DNA from: Actinomycetes bacterium
Lineage (GTDB): Bacteria > Actinomycetota > Acidimicrobiia > Acidimicrobiales > Aldehydirespiratoraceae
Direction: 5' to 3'
Assembly: GCA_024276495.1 (NCBI GenBank)
Contig: JAJRXC010000098.1
Span: forward strand, 55,700 to 119,699
DNA length: 64,000 nt
The notes beneath the pieces are model-generated. The model was not told where the DNA came from. It worked only from the letters and a program-made list of their open reading frames with translations, and searched no databases. Both the position numbers and the translations under genes were made by a program. Each line of letters begins with the position of its first letter. Position 1 is the stretch's first letter. Below, one piece after another: positions 42,240 through 50,614 of this stretch.

Positions 42240-43838
42240 ATGGCCGCGGCGTCGCTCACCGATCTGTGCTGGGACAACTCGTTCACCCGCGAGCTTCCGG
42301 CCGACCCGTCTCGCGACATCCGCCCGCGGCCGGTGACCCGCGCCGCGTTCTCGTGGGTCGAGCCGACGCCGACATCGGCACCCTCGTTGGTCGCCGTGTC
42401 CGACGAGATGCTCGACGAGCTCGGCCTTCGCCGAGACGTCGTCGACGACCCCCGATTCACCCGGGCCCTCTCCGGCAACGAAGTGACGCCGGAGATGACT
42501 CCGTTCGCCATGTGCTACGGCGGTCACCAGTTCGGCAACTGGGCCGGCCAACTCGGCGACGGACGGGCGATCGCACTCGGCGAAGTGGTCAACGAGCGGT
42601 CCGGTCGCCAGATGTTGCAGCTCAAAGGCGCCGGCCCCACCCCCTACTCGCGAACCGCCGACGGCCTCGCGGTCCTGCGGAGCTCGATCCGCGAGTTCCT
42701 GTGCAGCGAGGCGATGCATCACCTCGGCGTCCCCACGACCCGCGCCCTGAGCCTCTGCCTGACCGGCGACAAGGTCATGCGTGACGTGCTCTACGACGGC
42801 CATCCGGCCCTCGAGCCCGGCGCGGTGGTGTGCCGGGTGGCTCCCTCGTTCATCCGCTTCGGCAACTTCGAGATCTTCGCGGCCCGTCGAGACATCGACA
42901 CGCTACGGACACTGGCCGACTACACGATCCGAACCCACTTCCCCGAGTTGGGCGAGCCTTCACCCGAGGTCTACGCCGCGTGGTTCACCGAGGTTGTGCG
43001 CCGAACGGTCGAGATGGTCGTCGACTGGCAACGGGTCGGATTCGTCCACGGGGTGATGAACACCGACAACATGTCGATTCACGGGCTCACGATCGACTAC
43101 GGGCCCTACGGCTGGCTCGACGACTACGACCCCGACTGGACCCCGAACACCACCGACCGCCAGTTCAAGCGCTACCGCTACGGGGCCCAACCCCAGATCG
43201 CCCAGTGGAACTGCGAACGACTCGCGAACGCGATCTATCCGCTGATCGAGGCCGCCGAGCCGCTGCAGGACGCCCTCGAGCTCTTCGTCTCGCACTTCAA
43301 CGAGGCCTGGCCGGCGATGATGGCCGAGAAGCTCGGCCTCGCCCCGGTCGACGGCCTCGACGATCGGCCCCTCGTCGAGGCCCTCCTCGATCTTCTCCCT
43401 CGTACCGAGACCGACATGACGATCTTCTTTCGCGGTCTCGCCGCCGTCACCGCCGGAACCGACGACCTCGACGAAGCCGATCTCCTCGCCCCCGTCCTCG
43501 ATGCCTACTACCGGCCCGAGGAGCTGACCGGCGAGCTTCGCCACGCGACGCTCGGGTGGCTGCGCGACTACCGGAACCGGCTCACCCGCGACGATCGGTC
43601 CCCCGAGGAGCGCGCCGCGGCGATGAACCTCGTGAACCCCAAGTACGTCCTGCGCAACTATCTCGCCCAGCTCGCCATCGATGCCTCCGAGCAGGGCGAG
43701 CACGAGATGATCGCCGAGCTCCTCGACGTGCTGCGGCGCCCTTACGACGAACAGCCCGAGAACGCGCGCTTCGCCGAGAAGCGACCCGACTGGGCTCGTA
43801 CCCGGGTCGGCTGCTCCATGCTCAGCTGCTCAAGCTGA
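42240..43838 (+). CDS. selO: Protein adenylyltransferase SelO (YdiU)
   Basis: 532-residue pseudokinase-fold AMP transferase. Marks: GGHQFGNWAGQLGDGRA, QLKGAGPTPYSRTADGLAVLRSSIREFLCSEAMHHLGVPTTRALSL (nucleotide site), VGFVHGVMNTDNMSIHGLTIDYGPYGWLDDYDP (catalytic and metal residues) and the C-terminal NPKYVLRNYLAQ. It ends RPDWARTRVGCSMLSCSS. Eukaryotic SelO carries selenocysteine at the corresponding near-terminal position; here it is Cys. SelO AMPylates redox-related proteins in E. coli. The 3' end overlaps the convergent MOSC gene by 9 bases. Confidence 0.95.
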   Translation: MAAASLTDLCWDNSFTRELPADPSRDIRPRPVTRAAFSWVEPTPTSAPSLVAVSDEMLDELGLRRDVVDDPRFTRALSGNEVTPEMTPFAMCYGGHQFGNWAGQLGDGRAIALGEVVNERSGRQMLQLKGAGPTPYSRTADGLAVLRSSIREFLCSEAMHHLGVPTTRALSLCLTGDKVMRDVLYDGHPALEPGAVVCRVAPSFIRFGNFEIFAARRDIDTLRTLADYTIRTHFPELGEPSPEVYAAWFTEVVRRTVEMVVDWQRVGFVHGVMNTDNMSIHGLTIDYGPYGWLDDYDPDWTPNTTDRQFKRYRYGAQPQIAQWNCERLANAIYPLIEAAEPLQDALELFVSHFNEAWPAMMAEKLGLAPVDGLDDRPLVEALLDLLPRTETDMTIFFRGLAAVTAGTDDLDEADLLAPVLDAYYRPEELTGELRHATLGWLRDYRNRLTRDDRSPEERAAAMNLVNPKYVLRNYLAQLAIDASEQGEHEMIAELLDVLRRPYDEQPENARFAEKRPDWARTRVGCSMLSCSS

Positions 43839-44420
43839 TGAGGGCAGCTTGCGAATCGTGTCACCCTGGCGAATCCTGCCGGGTGTGACCACTCGGGCGT
43901 TGATCCCGCGGAGTTTCAGCTCTTTGCCGACTTCGCTGTTGACGAACCGGTGGGCGACGACTCCGAAACGGGCGCTGAACTTCGCACAACCGGTGTGGGG
44001 CTGGTCGGTCACCTCGATGACCGCGTCGCCGATGGCGAGCCGGGTCCACGCCGGGAGGTTGGCCTCGCTCAAGTCGAGGTCGACGATGAGCTGATCACCG
44101 GCCAACGGCATTCGTTCCCGTGAACCCGCGATGAGCTCGAGCATGCGGGAGCTCATGATGTTGAGCTGCATGTCGGGATGGGGCCCGCCGTCGTCGGTTC
44201 GACTCGAGCCTCGCTGGTTCCAGTTGTCGCCGGCGAGACCCTCCTCGATGTTCAGCTCGGCCTCCGAGAGCACGTCTCTCACGTCGACCTCCGGACGGCG
44301 CACGATCATCTCGAGGGTGCCCTCGTCGCGCGGGGCCCCGCGGACGTGTTCGAGACCGGCTTCGATCTCCGCCAATGTGAGGTGGTCGGCAACGGCGTCG
44401 ATTCGGGTCATGGCGTCCAT
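43830..44420 (-). CDS. MOSC-domain protein
   Basis: 196 residues. A short N-terminal segment (LEHVRGAPRDEGTLEMIVRRPEVDVRDVLSEAELNIEEGLAGDNW) is followed by the MOSC core: MQLNIMSSRMLELIAG, LIVDLDLSEANLPAWTRLAIGDAVIEVTDQPHTGCAKFSARFGVVAHRFVN. The Cys in PHTGCAKF is the conserved residue thought to carry sulfur or bind the molybdenum cofactor. The substrate is unknown. Start could be ATG 44420 or 44411. Confidence 0.88.
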   Translation of the reverse strand: MDAMTRIDAVADHLTLAEIEAGLEHVRGAPRDEGTLEMIVRRPEVDVRDVLSEAELNIEEGLAGDNWNQRGSSRTDDGGPHPDMQLNIMSSRMLELIAGSRERMPLAGDQLIVDLDLSEANLPAWTRLAIGDAVIEVTDQPHTGCAKFSARFGVVAHRFVNSEVGKELKLRGINARVVTPGRIRQGDTIRKLPSSA

Positions 44421-44517
44421 TGTGGCGCACCGCGCGCCCGGCCACCGATGATTCCCGGCCAGCGCCCGTCGAGCCGCTTCGTCGCAGTCGCCGGAGCCGG
44501 ATGCGAGACTCCGGTCC

Positions 44518-45678
44518 ATGGACCCGAGCTCCGCTCCCTTCGACGAGGTCGCCGCAGTCGACCACGTCCTCACCACCACCCGCGCGGTACGCCGCCGCCT
44601 CGATCTCGATCGGCCGGTCGAGGATCAGGTGATCTTCGACTGCATCGACATCGCCGAACAGAGCCCGACGGGCGGGAACCAGTCGACGCGCCGCTGGCTG
44701 GTGCTACGCGACCCGGCCCGAAAGCTCGCCCTGGCCGAGCTCTATCGCGAGGCCGGCGGTGACTGGATCATCGCCCAGCACGAGGCCATCAGGGAGACGG
44801 GTCACCACAGCGAGAAGGTGACCGCCTCGGCCGCGCATCTCGCCGAGAACCTCGAACGGGTTCCGGCGCTCGTGCTGGTCACGATCTGGGGTGAACACGA
44901 CAACAGCGGACGGCCCGGCTTGTTCGACTCCGTCATTCAGGCCGCGTGGAGCTTCTGTCTCGCACTGCGGGCCCGTGGCCTCGGCAGCGCGTGGACGACC
45001 GTACATCTCAACCGAGCCGACGCGGTCAAGGAGCTCCTCGGCATCCCCGACGGTGTCACCCAGATCGTCCTGCTCCCCGTTGCCCACACCATCGGCACCG
45101 AGTTCCGGCTGGCGCCACGCTTCCCGGCACGCACGATCACCTATGTCGATCGCTGGGGCGACACCCGAGCGGGAAACGCCGACGGTCCGCTCACCCACGA
45201 CTCGGGACCGGGCGTCACCGTCGAGGTGGAGATCGACGCCGCGGCCGACGCGATCTGGCCCTACGTCGCCGACCCAGACCTCCTCGCCCGTTGGAGCGAC
45301 GAGTTCATGGGCGCGACCTGGCACGACGAGCCCGGGCTCGGGGCGACCTTCACGGGGAGGAACCACCAGAAGGTCCTCGGCGACTGGGAGACCACGAGTC
45401 ACATCGTCGGGTACGAACCGCATCGGCTGTTCGCCTGGGCCGTCCGCGACCCCGACGTCCCGAGCACCCAGTGGCGCTTCGAGCTGATTCCGCTCGCCGG
45501 CGCAACCCGTCTCCGGTTCGCGATGACGTTCGGGCCCGGCCCGTCCGGGCTGACCTGGGCGATCGAGAACGACCCCGACAACGAAGCCGCCATCATCCGC
45601 GCCCGCCAGGACACCCACCGGGCCAACATGGGTCGCTGCGTTGCCGGCATCAAGGCGCTGGCCGAACGCGCCGGGTGA
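44518..45678 (+). CDS. Nitroreductase-SRPBCC fusion protein
   Basis: 386 residues with two domains. Residues ~12-225 form a nitroreductase-like flavoprotein (HVLTTTRAVRRRLDLDRPVEDQVIFDCIDIAEQSPTGGNQSTRRWLVLRD... FCLALRARGLGSAWTTVHLNRADAVKELLGIPDG). Residues ~235-386 form a START/polyketide-cyclase-like SRPBCC domain (VTVEVEIDAAADAIWPYVADPDLLARWSDEFMGATWHDEPGLGATFTGRNHQ...). One continuous ORF spans both, with no internal start that suggests two genes. It may bind a hydrophobic substrate in the SRPBCC pocket and reduce it with FMN and NAD(P)H; this is inference. ATG 44518 has a GAGACT element 7 bases upstream. Confidence 0.85.
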   Translation: MDPSSAPFDEVAAVDHVLTTTRAVRRRLDLDRPVEDQVIFDCIDIAEQSPTGGNQSTRRWLVLRDPARKLALAELYREAGGDWIIAQHEAIRETGHHSEKVTASAAHLAENLERVPALVLVTIWGEHDNSGRPGLFDSVIQAAWSFCLALRARGLGSAWTTVHLNRADAVKELLGIPDGVTQIVLLPVAHTIGTEFRLAPRFPARTITYVDRWGDTRAGNADGPLTHDSGPGVTVEVEIDAAADAIWPYVADPDLLARWSDEFMGATWHDEPGLGATFTGRNHQKVLGDWETTSHIVGYEPHRLFAWAVRDPDVPSTQWRFELIPLAGATRLRFAMTFGPGPSGLTWAIENDPDNEAAIIRARQDTHRANMGRCVAGIKALAERAG

Positions 45679-45681
45679 TCC

Positions 45682-47319
45682 TCAGGCCGAGGTGACCGCG
45701 CCACCGTCGGGGACGAGCCAGGTCGTACCGACCCCGACCGGCGATCCCTCGACCGTCGCGTCCTCGACCTCGCGGAACTCGGCGCGCCATTCGTCGGGTG
45801 TCACCACATGGCGGGTCCACCCCCGATTCGTGGCCTGCGCCCATCGCAGATGGGGGCTCTGGGCGAGCACGGCCGGGATGACCGGCTCGAGGAGATCCCC
45901 GTTGGAGGACACGGACGTGCCGACGAACTCGGTGCCGACCACCTCGGCGTCGGGATCGTCGAAGTCGAGGGCCAGGCTCCCGACCCAACTGGAGTGCACA
46001 TCGCCGGTCAACACCACGGGGTTCGCGCTCTCGGTGGCCCGGAGATCGTCGAGCAGGCGCCGTCGGGCCGCGGGATAGCCGTCCCACTGGTCGAGGTTCC
46101 AGGCCTGGTCGCCGGGCAGGAAGCGCCACTGCTGCATCACGACCTGCTGTTGGAGGACGGTGAACCGGGAATCGGACCCTGCGAGCCGCCCGCGCAGCCA
46201 GCCTTCCTGCTCAGCGCCGAGCACCGTGAAGTCGGGATCGAACGCCCCCTCGCAACGAGGCCCGATGTCGGCCGGCGCGCAGACCTGATCGGAGCGGTAC
46301 TGGCGCGTGTCGAGCACCGACAGCGACACGAGCCGGCCGAAATCGATCCCACGGTGAATGGGCCAGTCGGGTCCGGTCGGTGCGGGCAGCCGCACCGGCA
46401 TGTGTTCCCACCAGGCCTGGTAGGCGGCAGCGCGCCGAGCCAGGAACGAGTCGCGGTCGGGGGTCTGGCTCCCCTTCTTGGGCACGTCACCTTGATAGTT
46501 GTTCTCCACCTCGTGATCGTCCCAGGTCACGACCCACGGCGCGACCCGATGCGCCGCCTGGAGCGGCGCTTCACGCTTGTAGCCGCCGTAGACGAGGCGG
46601 TAACCGGCCAGGTCGACCGGCTCGGGGAGATCCAGCTCGCGCACATCGGCGGAGTTGCGCTCGTAGATGTAGTCGCCGCAGTGGAGCACGGCATCGAGAT
46701 CGTGTTCGGCCATGTCATCGAACGCCGTCCAGTAGCCCTGTGAGATGCGTTGACACGAGACGTGACCGAGCACGAGCCGTTCGGCCATGTCTCCCGGCGC
46801 GGGGGTTGTGCGGGTCCGGGCGATCTCGGTCTCGTACGCCCCGACGAAGAACCGGTACCAGTAGGTGCGGGCGGGCTCGAGGTCGCGGAGGTCGACGTGG
46901 GCGCTGTGGGCGAACGCGGCGTCGGTCACGACCTCACCCGAGGCGATGATCTCGGCCATGTTCTCGTCGGCGCCGAGTTGCCAGCCGATGGTGACCGGTT
47001 CCGGACCCATTCCCCCGTCCGGGACCATCGGATCCGGCGCCAACCGCGTCCACAGGATCACCGAATCGTGAGCCGGATCGCCCGATGCGACACCGAGCGA
47101 GAACGGGTTCGAGGAGAACGCGGGCGCGGGCGGCAAGGTCGAGGAGGTCGTCGTGGTGCTGCTGGTCGTGGTCGTCGACGACGTGCCCACCCTCGCGGTG
47201 GTCACCGGCGGCGCCGACGTCGACGAATCGCCGGTGCAGGCTGCCACGAGCCCGCCGGCTCCGACGATCAGGAAGGAACGACGGGTCAGGGCACGAGGAC
47301 GGTCCGAATTGGCGGGCAC
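45682..47319 (-). CDS. phoD: PhoD-type alkaline phosphatase/phosphodiesterase, Tat-exported lipoprotein
   Basis: 545 residues. Signal: ALTRRSFLIVGAGGLVAACTG, a twin-arginine motif followed by a lipobox (LVAAC), then a Thr/Ser-rich linker. The PhoD N-terminal beta domain (FSLGVASGDPAHDSVILWTRLAPDP) precedes the metallophosphatase core: LGHVSCQ, HCGDYIYE, VVTWDDHEVENNY and LTGDVHSSW, the expected Fe/Ca ligands. It releases phosphate from phosphodiesters outside the cell. GTG 47319 has TAGCCT 6 bases upstream. Confidence 0.94.
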   Translation of the reverse strand: MPANSDRPRALTRRSFLIVGAGGLVAACTGDSSTSAPPVTTARVGTSSTTTTSSTTTTSSTLPPAPAFSSNPFSLGVASGDPAHDSVILWTRLAPDPMVPDGGMGPEPVTIGWQLGADENMAEIIASGEVVTDAAFAHSAHVDLRDLEPARTYWYRFFVGAYETEIARTRTTPAPGDMAERLVLGHVSCQRISQGYWTAFDDMAEHDLDAVLHCGDYIYERNSADVRELDLPEPVDLAGYRLVYGGYKREAPLQAAHRVAPWVVTWDDHEVENNYQGDVPKKGSQTPDRDSFLARRAAAYQAWWEHMPVRLPAPTGPDWPIHRGIDFGRLVSLSVLDTRQYRSDQVCAPADIGPRCEGAFDPDFTVLGAEQEGWLRGRLAGSDSRFTVLQQQVVMQQWRFLPGDQAWNLDQWDGYPAARRRLLDDLRATESANPVVLTGDVHSSWVGSLALDFDDPDAEVVGTEFVGTSVSSNGDLLEPVIPAVLAQSPHLRWAQATNRGWTRHVVTPDEWRAEFREVEDATVEGSPVGVGTTWLVPDGGAVTSA

Positions 47320-47325
47320 CGCCGG

Positions 47326-47331
47326 AGGCTA
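47326..47331 (-). promoter_or_regulatory. Leaderless -10-like element for phoD
   Basis: TAGCCT on the minus strand, 6 bases before GTG 47319. Confidence 0.5.
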
Positions 47332-47363
47332 CGGCGCTAATGACGCCTCGGCCAGCGAGGCGC

Positions 47364-47369
47364 TACCGT
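47364..47369 (+). promoter_or_regulatory. Leaderless -10-like element for the SHOCT protein
   Basis: TACCGT, 6 bases before ATG 47376. It lies back to back with the phoD element in a 56-base gap. Confidence 0.5.
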
Positions 47370-47375
47370 GCCGAC

Positions 47376-47843
47376 ATGTGTGGGCGGCGGCGAACCATCG
47401 GTCTGGGACTGATCGGGCTCGCGACGGTGCTGCCGGCGAGCCCGGCGGCCGCCGACGACACGATCGCACCGACCGGCTTCCCGGCCGATCAACCCGGCGT
47501 TCCCGGAGGTGGCGGTGTCGCCGCCCTGGTGATCATCGACATTCTCGTGTCGGTCGGGCTCACGATCTGGAAGTTCTCCGCGATACGCGACATCGGTGTG
47601 CGGCGGGGCATGAGTCGTCGAGACGCCACCACCGCCGCGTTCTTCTCCGACGATTCCGTGATGCTGGGAATGGTGCTCAAGGACGAGGAGCCCGATGCGC
47701 AGCCGTTGTCCGGGCGCGACGACGAGGCCCGAGCCCCCACCCTCGAGGAGCGGCTCGCGAAGCTCGAACGTCTCCGCGTCGCCGGGTCGATCACCGACGA
47801 AGAAGCCGCGGCGCGCCGCGCCGAGATCATCGACGAGATCTAG
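47376..47843 (+). CDS. Membrane protein with C-terminal SHOCT-like domain
   Basis: 155 residues. A signal-like N-terminus (MCGRRRTIGLGLIGLATVLPASPAAADD) is followed by a Gly/Pro stretch and a second membrane helix (GVAALVIIDILVSVGLTIWKF). A charged cytoplasmic-looking part ends in LEERLAKLERLRVAGSITDEEAAARRAEIIDEI, a SHOCT motif typical of oligomerising tails. Function is unknown. It overlaps the convergent add gene by 4 bases. Confidence 0.7.
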   Translation: MCGRRRTIGLGLIGLATVLPASPAAADDTIAPTGFPADQPGVPGGGGVAALVIIDILVSVGLTIWKFSAIRDIGVRRGMSRRDATTAAFFSDDSVMLGMVLKDEEPDAQPLSGRDDEARAPTLEERLAKLERLRVAGSITDEEAAARRAEIIDEI

Positions 47844-48862
47844 CTCTCGTTCCCGCCGCTCCCTGCGGCGCGCCAGCCGTCGATTCGCGCCCGGTCGGCG
47901 AAGCTCTCCACGAGCGAGTTCTCGGCGAGGGCCCGCAGCCCCGCCTCGTCGAGCCCGCACAGATTCCAGGCGTGTTCGTACTCCGCGAGCAGATCGGTGG
48001 CGAACAGCGGCGGATCGTCGGAGCCGAGCGTGACGGTGATGCCCGCGTCGAGCATCGCGGGGAGGGGATGCACATCGATCGACGGCACCGCGGCCAGCGC
48101 GACATTGCTGGCCGGACACACGTCACAGGCGATCCCGCGCTCGACGAGCAGCGCGACCACCGCCGGATCGTCCATCGCGCCGATGCCGTGCTGGATGCGC
48201 TCGGCGCCGAACTCCTCCACCGCGTGGCGCACCTCCCAGGCGGGACCGTGTTCCCCCGCGTGGCTCACCGTGTGAAGGCCCGCGTCGCGGACCCGCACGA
48301 ACGCCGAGGCGAAGTCCTCCTCGGGCCAGTTGTCCGACGGTCCACCCATCCCCACGGCGATCACCCGCGGATCGCGTTCGGCCAGCACGACATCGAGCGC
48401 ACGGTGCGCGGCCGCGGCGCCCAGATGCGGCGACAGGTCGGGGATCAGCAGCGAAGAGATGCCGGTCTCGGCCTCGGCCCGGTCACAACCCTCGACGATG
48501 CCACCGAGGATCTCCGACCAGTCGGCTTCCCGCTCGACGATGTGGTAGCTCGACGACACGTGGAACTCCACATGGACGACACCTTGGGCGTGCGCCGACC
48601 GGAGATAGGTGTCGGCGATGAGCGCGAAGTCGTCGCGGTCGCGCAGAAGGCCACAGATCCAGAAGTAGCGCTCGAGGAAGTCGGGGAACCCGTCGAAGTG
48701 CAGCCACCCTCGCAGTCCGGCCTCGTCGGGGGCGGGAGGCGAGACGCCGTGCCGTTCGGCCAGCGAGAGCATCGTCGTGGGGTCGACGCTGCCCTCCAGG
48801 TGGACATGGAGCTCCGCCTTGGGCAGGGCCCGGGCGGCGGCTCGGGGAAAAGGTCGGGTCAC
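47840..48862 (-). CDS. add: Adenosine deaminase
   Basis: 340-residue metallo-dependent deaminase of purine nucleosides. Zinc and catalytic motifs: KAELHVHLEGSVDPTTMLSLAERHGV (HxH), VGMGGPSDN, HAGEHGPAWEVRHAVEEFGAERIQHGIGAMDDP, CPASNVAL and LGSDDPPLFATDLLAEYEHAW. Either adenosine or a related aminopurine may be the substrate, since adenine deaminases share these motifs. GTG 48862 follows GAAAGGATGCCG. It lies 12 bases downstream of the TauE-like gene, probably one transcript. Confidence 0.92.
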   Translation of the reverse strand: MTRPFPRAAARALPKAELHVHLEGSVDPTTMLSLAERHGVSPPAPDEAGLRGWLHFDGFPDFLERYFWICGLLRDRDDFALIADTYLRSAHAQGVVHVEFHVSSSYHIVEREADWSEILGGIVEGCDRAEAETGISSLLIPDLSPHLGAAAAHRALDVVLAERDPRVIAVGMGGPSDNWPEEDFASAFVRVRDAGLHTVSHAGEHGPAWEVRHAVEEFGAERIQHGIGAMDDPAVVALLVERGIACDVCPASNVALAAVPSIDVHPLPAMLDAGITVTLGSDDPPLFATDLLAEYEHAWNLCGLDEAGLRALAENSLVESFADRARIDGWRAAGSGGNES

Positions 48863-48874
48863 ACCGGCATCCTT

Positions 48875-49618
48875 TCAGCCGTAGAGCCCGAGCAGGCGAC
48901 CGGCGAACACGAGCACGGCGACGATCAGCACCGGCCGGATGATGCGCTCGCCACCGGCGACGGTGATGCGGGCGCCGATGTAGCCGCCGGCCGCGAGCCC
49001 GGCCGCGAGCACGAGCGCAGGGGCCCAGTCGACGTTGCCGTTGATGATGAACACCGGCAGCGCGAACACGGTGAACACGAACGTCACCATCACCTTGATG
49101 TGGTTGGCGATGACCAGGTCGACACCGGCCCGTGACAGGGCGACGATCATCATCAGGCCGACCCCGGCCTGAAACGCTCCTCCGTAGAGCCCGATCGCGA
49201 AGAACACGGTGCTCGTGAGCCAGGTCGGCCACTGCGGCCGGTCGGCCATCGCGGCGACGTTCGGTTTTCGCAGCGAGAGGATCAGGATCGGGATCATGAT
49301 GAAGCCGAAGACCTGTTCGAATGTGTCGTCGGCGAGCTGGGACACGACGACCGAACCGACGAGGGCCCCCGCCACGGCGGGGGCGAGGATTCGTGCGATC
49401 CCGCCGACCCCGGCGACCCCGAGCCGTCGAAACGTGTTCGACGCGGTCAACGAGTTGGCGAGCACCCCGACCCGGTTCGAACCGTTGGCCACGTTTCCGG
49501 GAACGCCGGCGAACACCAGCAGCGGCACCGTCAGCAGCGACCCACCACCGGCCATCGCGTTGATGACACCGGCGACCAGGCCGCCGCCGAGCAGCACCAC
49601 GACATGAATCCCCTCCAT
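48875..49618 (-). CDS. TauE/SafE-family membrane permease
   Basis: 247 residues with about eight membrane helices: VVLLGGGLVAGVINAMAGGGSLLTVPLLVFAGVPGNVANGSNRVGVL (signature of the family's first repeat), ILAPAVAGALVGSVVVSQLAD, FGFIMIPILILSL, GLYGGAFQAGVGLMMIVALSRAGVDLVIANHIKVMVTFVF and a matching end. Members export sulfur-containing anions such as sulfite, sulfoacetate or taurine products; the substrate here is unknown. ATG 49618 has TACGGT 6 bases upstream. Confidence 0.9.
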   Translation of the reverse strand: MEGIHVVVLLGGGLVAGVINAMAGGGSLLTVPLLVFAGVPGNVANGSNRVGVLANSLTASNTFRRLGVAGVGGIARILAPAVAGALVGSVVVSQLADDTFEQVFGFIMIPILILSLRKPNVAAMADRPQWPTWLTSTVFFAIGLYGGAFQAGVGLMMIVALSRAGVDLVIANHIKVMVTFVFTVFALPVFIINGNVDWAPALVLAAGLAAGGYIGARITVAGGERIIRPVLIVAVLVFAGRLLGLYG

Positions 49619-49624
49619 CCCGCC

Positions 49625-49630
49625 ACCGTA
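49625..49630 (-). promoter_or_regulatory. Leaderless -10-like element for the TauE-add unit
   Basis: TACGGT on the minus strand, 6 bases before ATG 49618. Confidence 0.45.
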
Positions 49631-49702
49631 ACGGGGTCGGGAGAAGACCCAGGGCTGCGGCGCCGTCGCGGCCAGGTTCGCCCGAGTCGGCGAGGGCCGA
49701 TG

Positions 49703-50614
49703 TCAGTCGGCGGCGAAGGGACCTCGGCCCATCTGCTCACGAATCGGGATCACGGTGGGATTCGTCATCGCCCGGCGCTGCCAATTGGCCCCGTCGACGA
49801 CGAGTGTGTGGCCGGAGATGAATCGGGCGTAGGGGCTGGCGAGAAACGTCGCGGCCCAGCCGAGCTCGCGGCGGGTCCCGACCCGCATCGCGGGCTGCAG
49901 GGCGTCCTTTTCCGGGTCGGCGCGGGCCAGGTTGCCCCGGATGTCGTCGGTCATGTCCTCGTGGGGGATCAACCCCGGCACGAGCCCGTTGACCTGGATG
50001 CCGTAGGGGCCCCACTCGACCGCGAGGCTCTCGACCATGTTCTTGACCCCGGCCTTGGCGGCCGCGCTGTGCGCGAACCCGGGCCCCCCGGTCCACGCGT
50101 AGGAAGCGCCGATGTCGATCACGCTTCCCGGGGTGCCGGCGGCGAGGTGACGGCGCGCGAACTCACGGGTGACGAAAAAGGTGCCGTTGAGGGTGATGTC
50201 GACGACGGTGCGCCACGCGTTGGGCGACATGTCCTCGGCCGGTACCGGGAAGTTCGCGGCGGCGTTGTTGATGCACACCGAAGGGAGTCCGAACGCGTTC
50301 TCGGCCGCGTCGAACGCCGCCGCGATGCTGTCGGGCTCGCGGATGTCGCAGACGACGGTCTCGACCGGCGCCCCGAGCGCTTCCAGCGCGACGCGACCGG
50401 CATCGAGGTGCTCCTCCTTTCGGCTCGCGATGACGAGCGACGCGCCGAGCCGGGCGAACTCGACGGCGATCCCCTTGCCCAGTCCGGTGCCGCCACCGGT
50501 GATGAAGACCGCCACCCCGTCGTACGTCCCGGCCGGAAGGGCGTGCGTGCCCAGTGGCGGTGGCGCCGGGATCCCGGGAACCGGTGCCGGCAGCGGGTCG
50601 GGGTGATCGCTCAT
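49703..50614 (-). CDS. SDR oxidoreductase, 2,4-dienoyl-CoA reductase-like
   Basis: 303 residues. After a Pro-rich N-terminus the SDR core begins AVFITGGGTGLGKGIAVEFARLGASLVIASRKEEHLDAG. The usual Tyr-x3-Lys is replaced: the segment reads GFAHSAAAKAGVKNMVESLAVEWGPYGIQVNGLVPG, with Ser and Lys in the pattern seen in 2,4-dienoyl-CoA reductases (Ser/Lys, distant Tyr). That activity would help degrade polyunsaturated acyl-CoAs. Its ATG shares one base with the upstream crotonase stop (TGATG), so the two are coupled. Confidence 0.87.
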   Translation of the reverse strand: MSDHPDPLPAPVPGIPAPPPLGTHALPAGTYDGVAVFITGGGTGLGKGIAVEFARLGASLVIASRKEEHLDAGRVALEALGAPVETVVCDIREPDSIAAAFDAAENAFGLPSVCINNAAANFPVPAEDMSPNAWRTVVDITLNGTFFVTREFARRHLAAGTPGSVIDIGASYAWTGGPGFAHSAAAKAGVKNMVESLAVEWGPYGIQVNGLVPGLIPHEDMTDDIRGNLARADPEKDALQPAMRVGTRRELGWAATFLASPYARFISGHTLVVDGANWQRRAMTNPTVIPIREQMGRGPFAAD

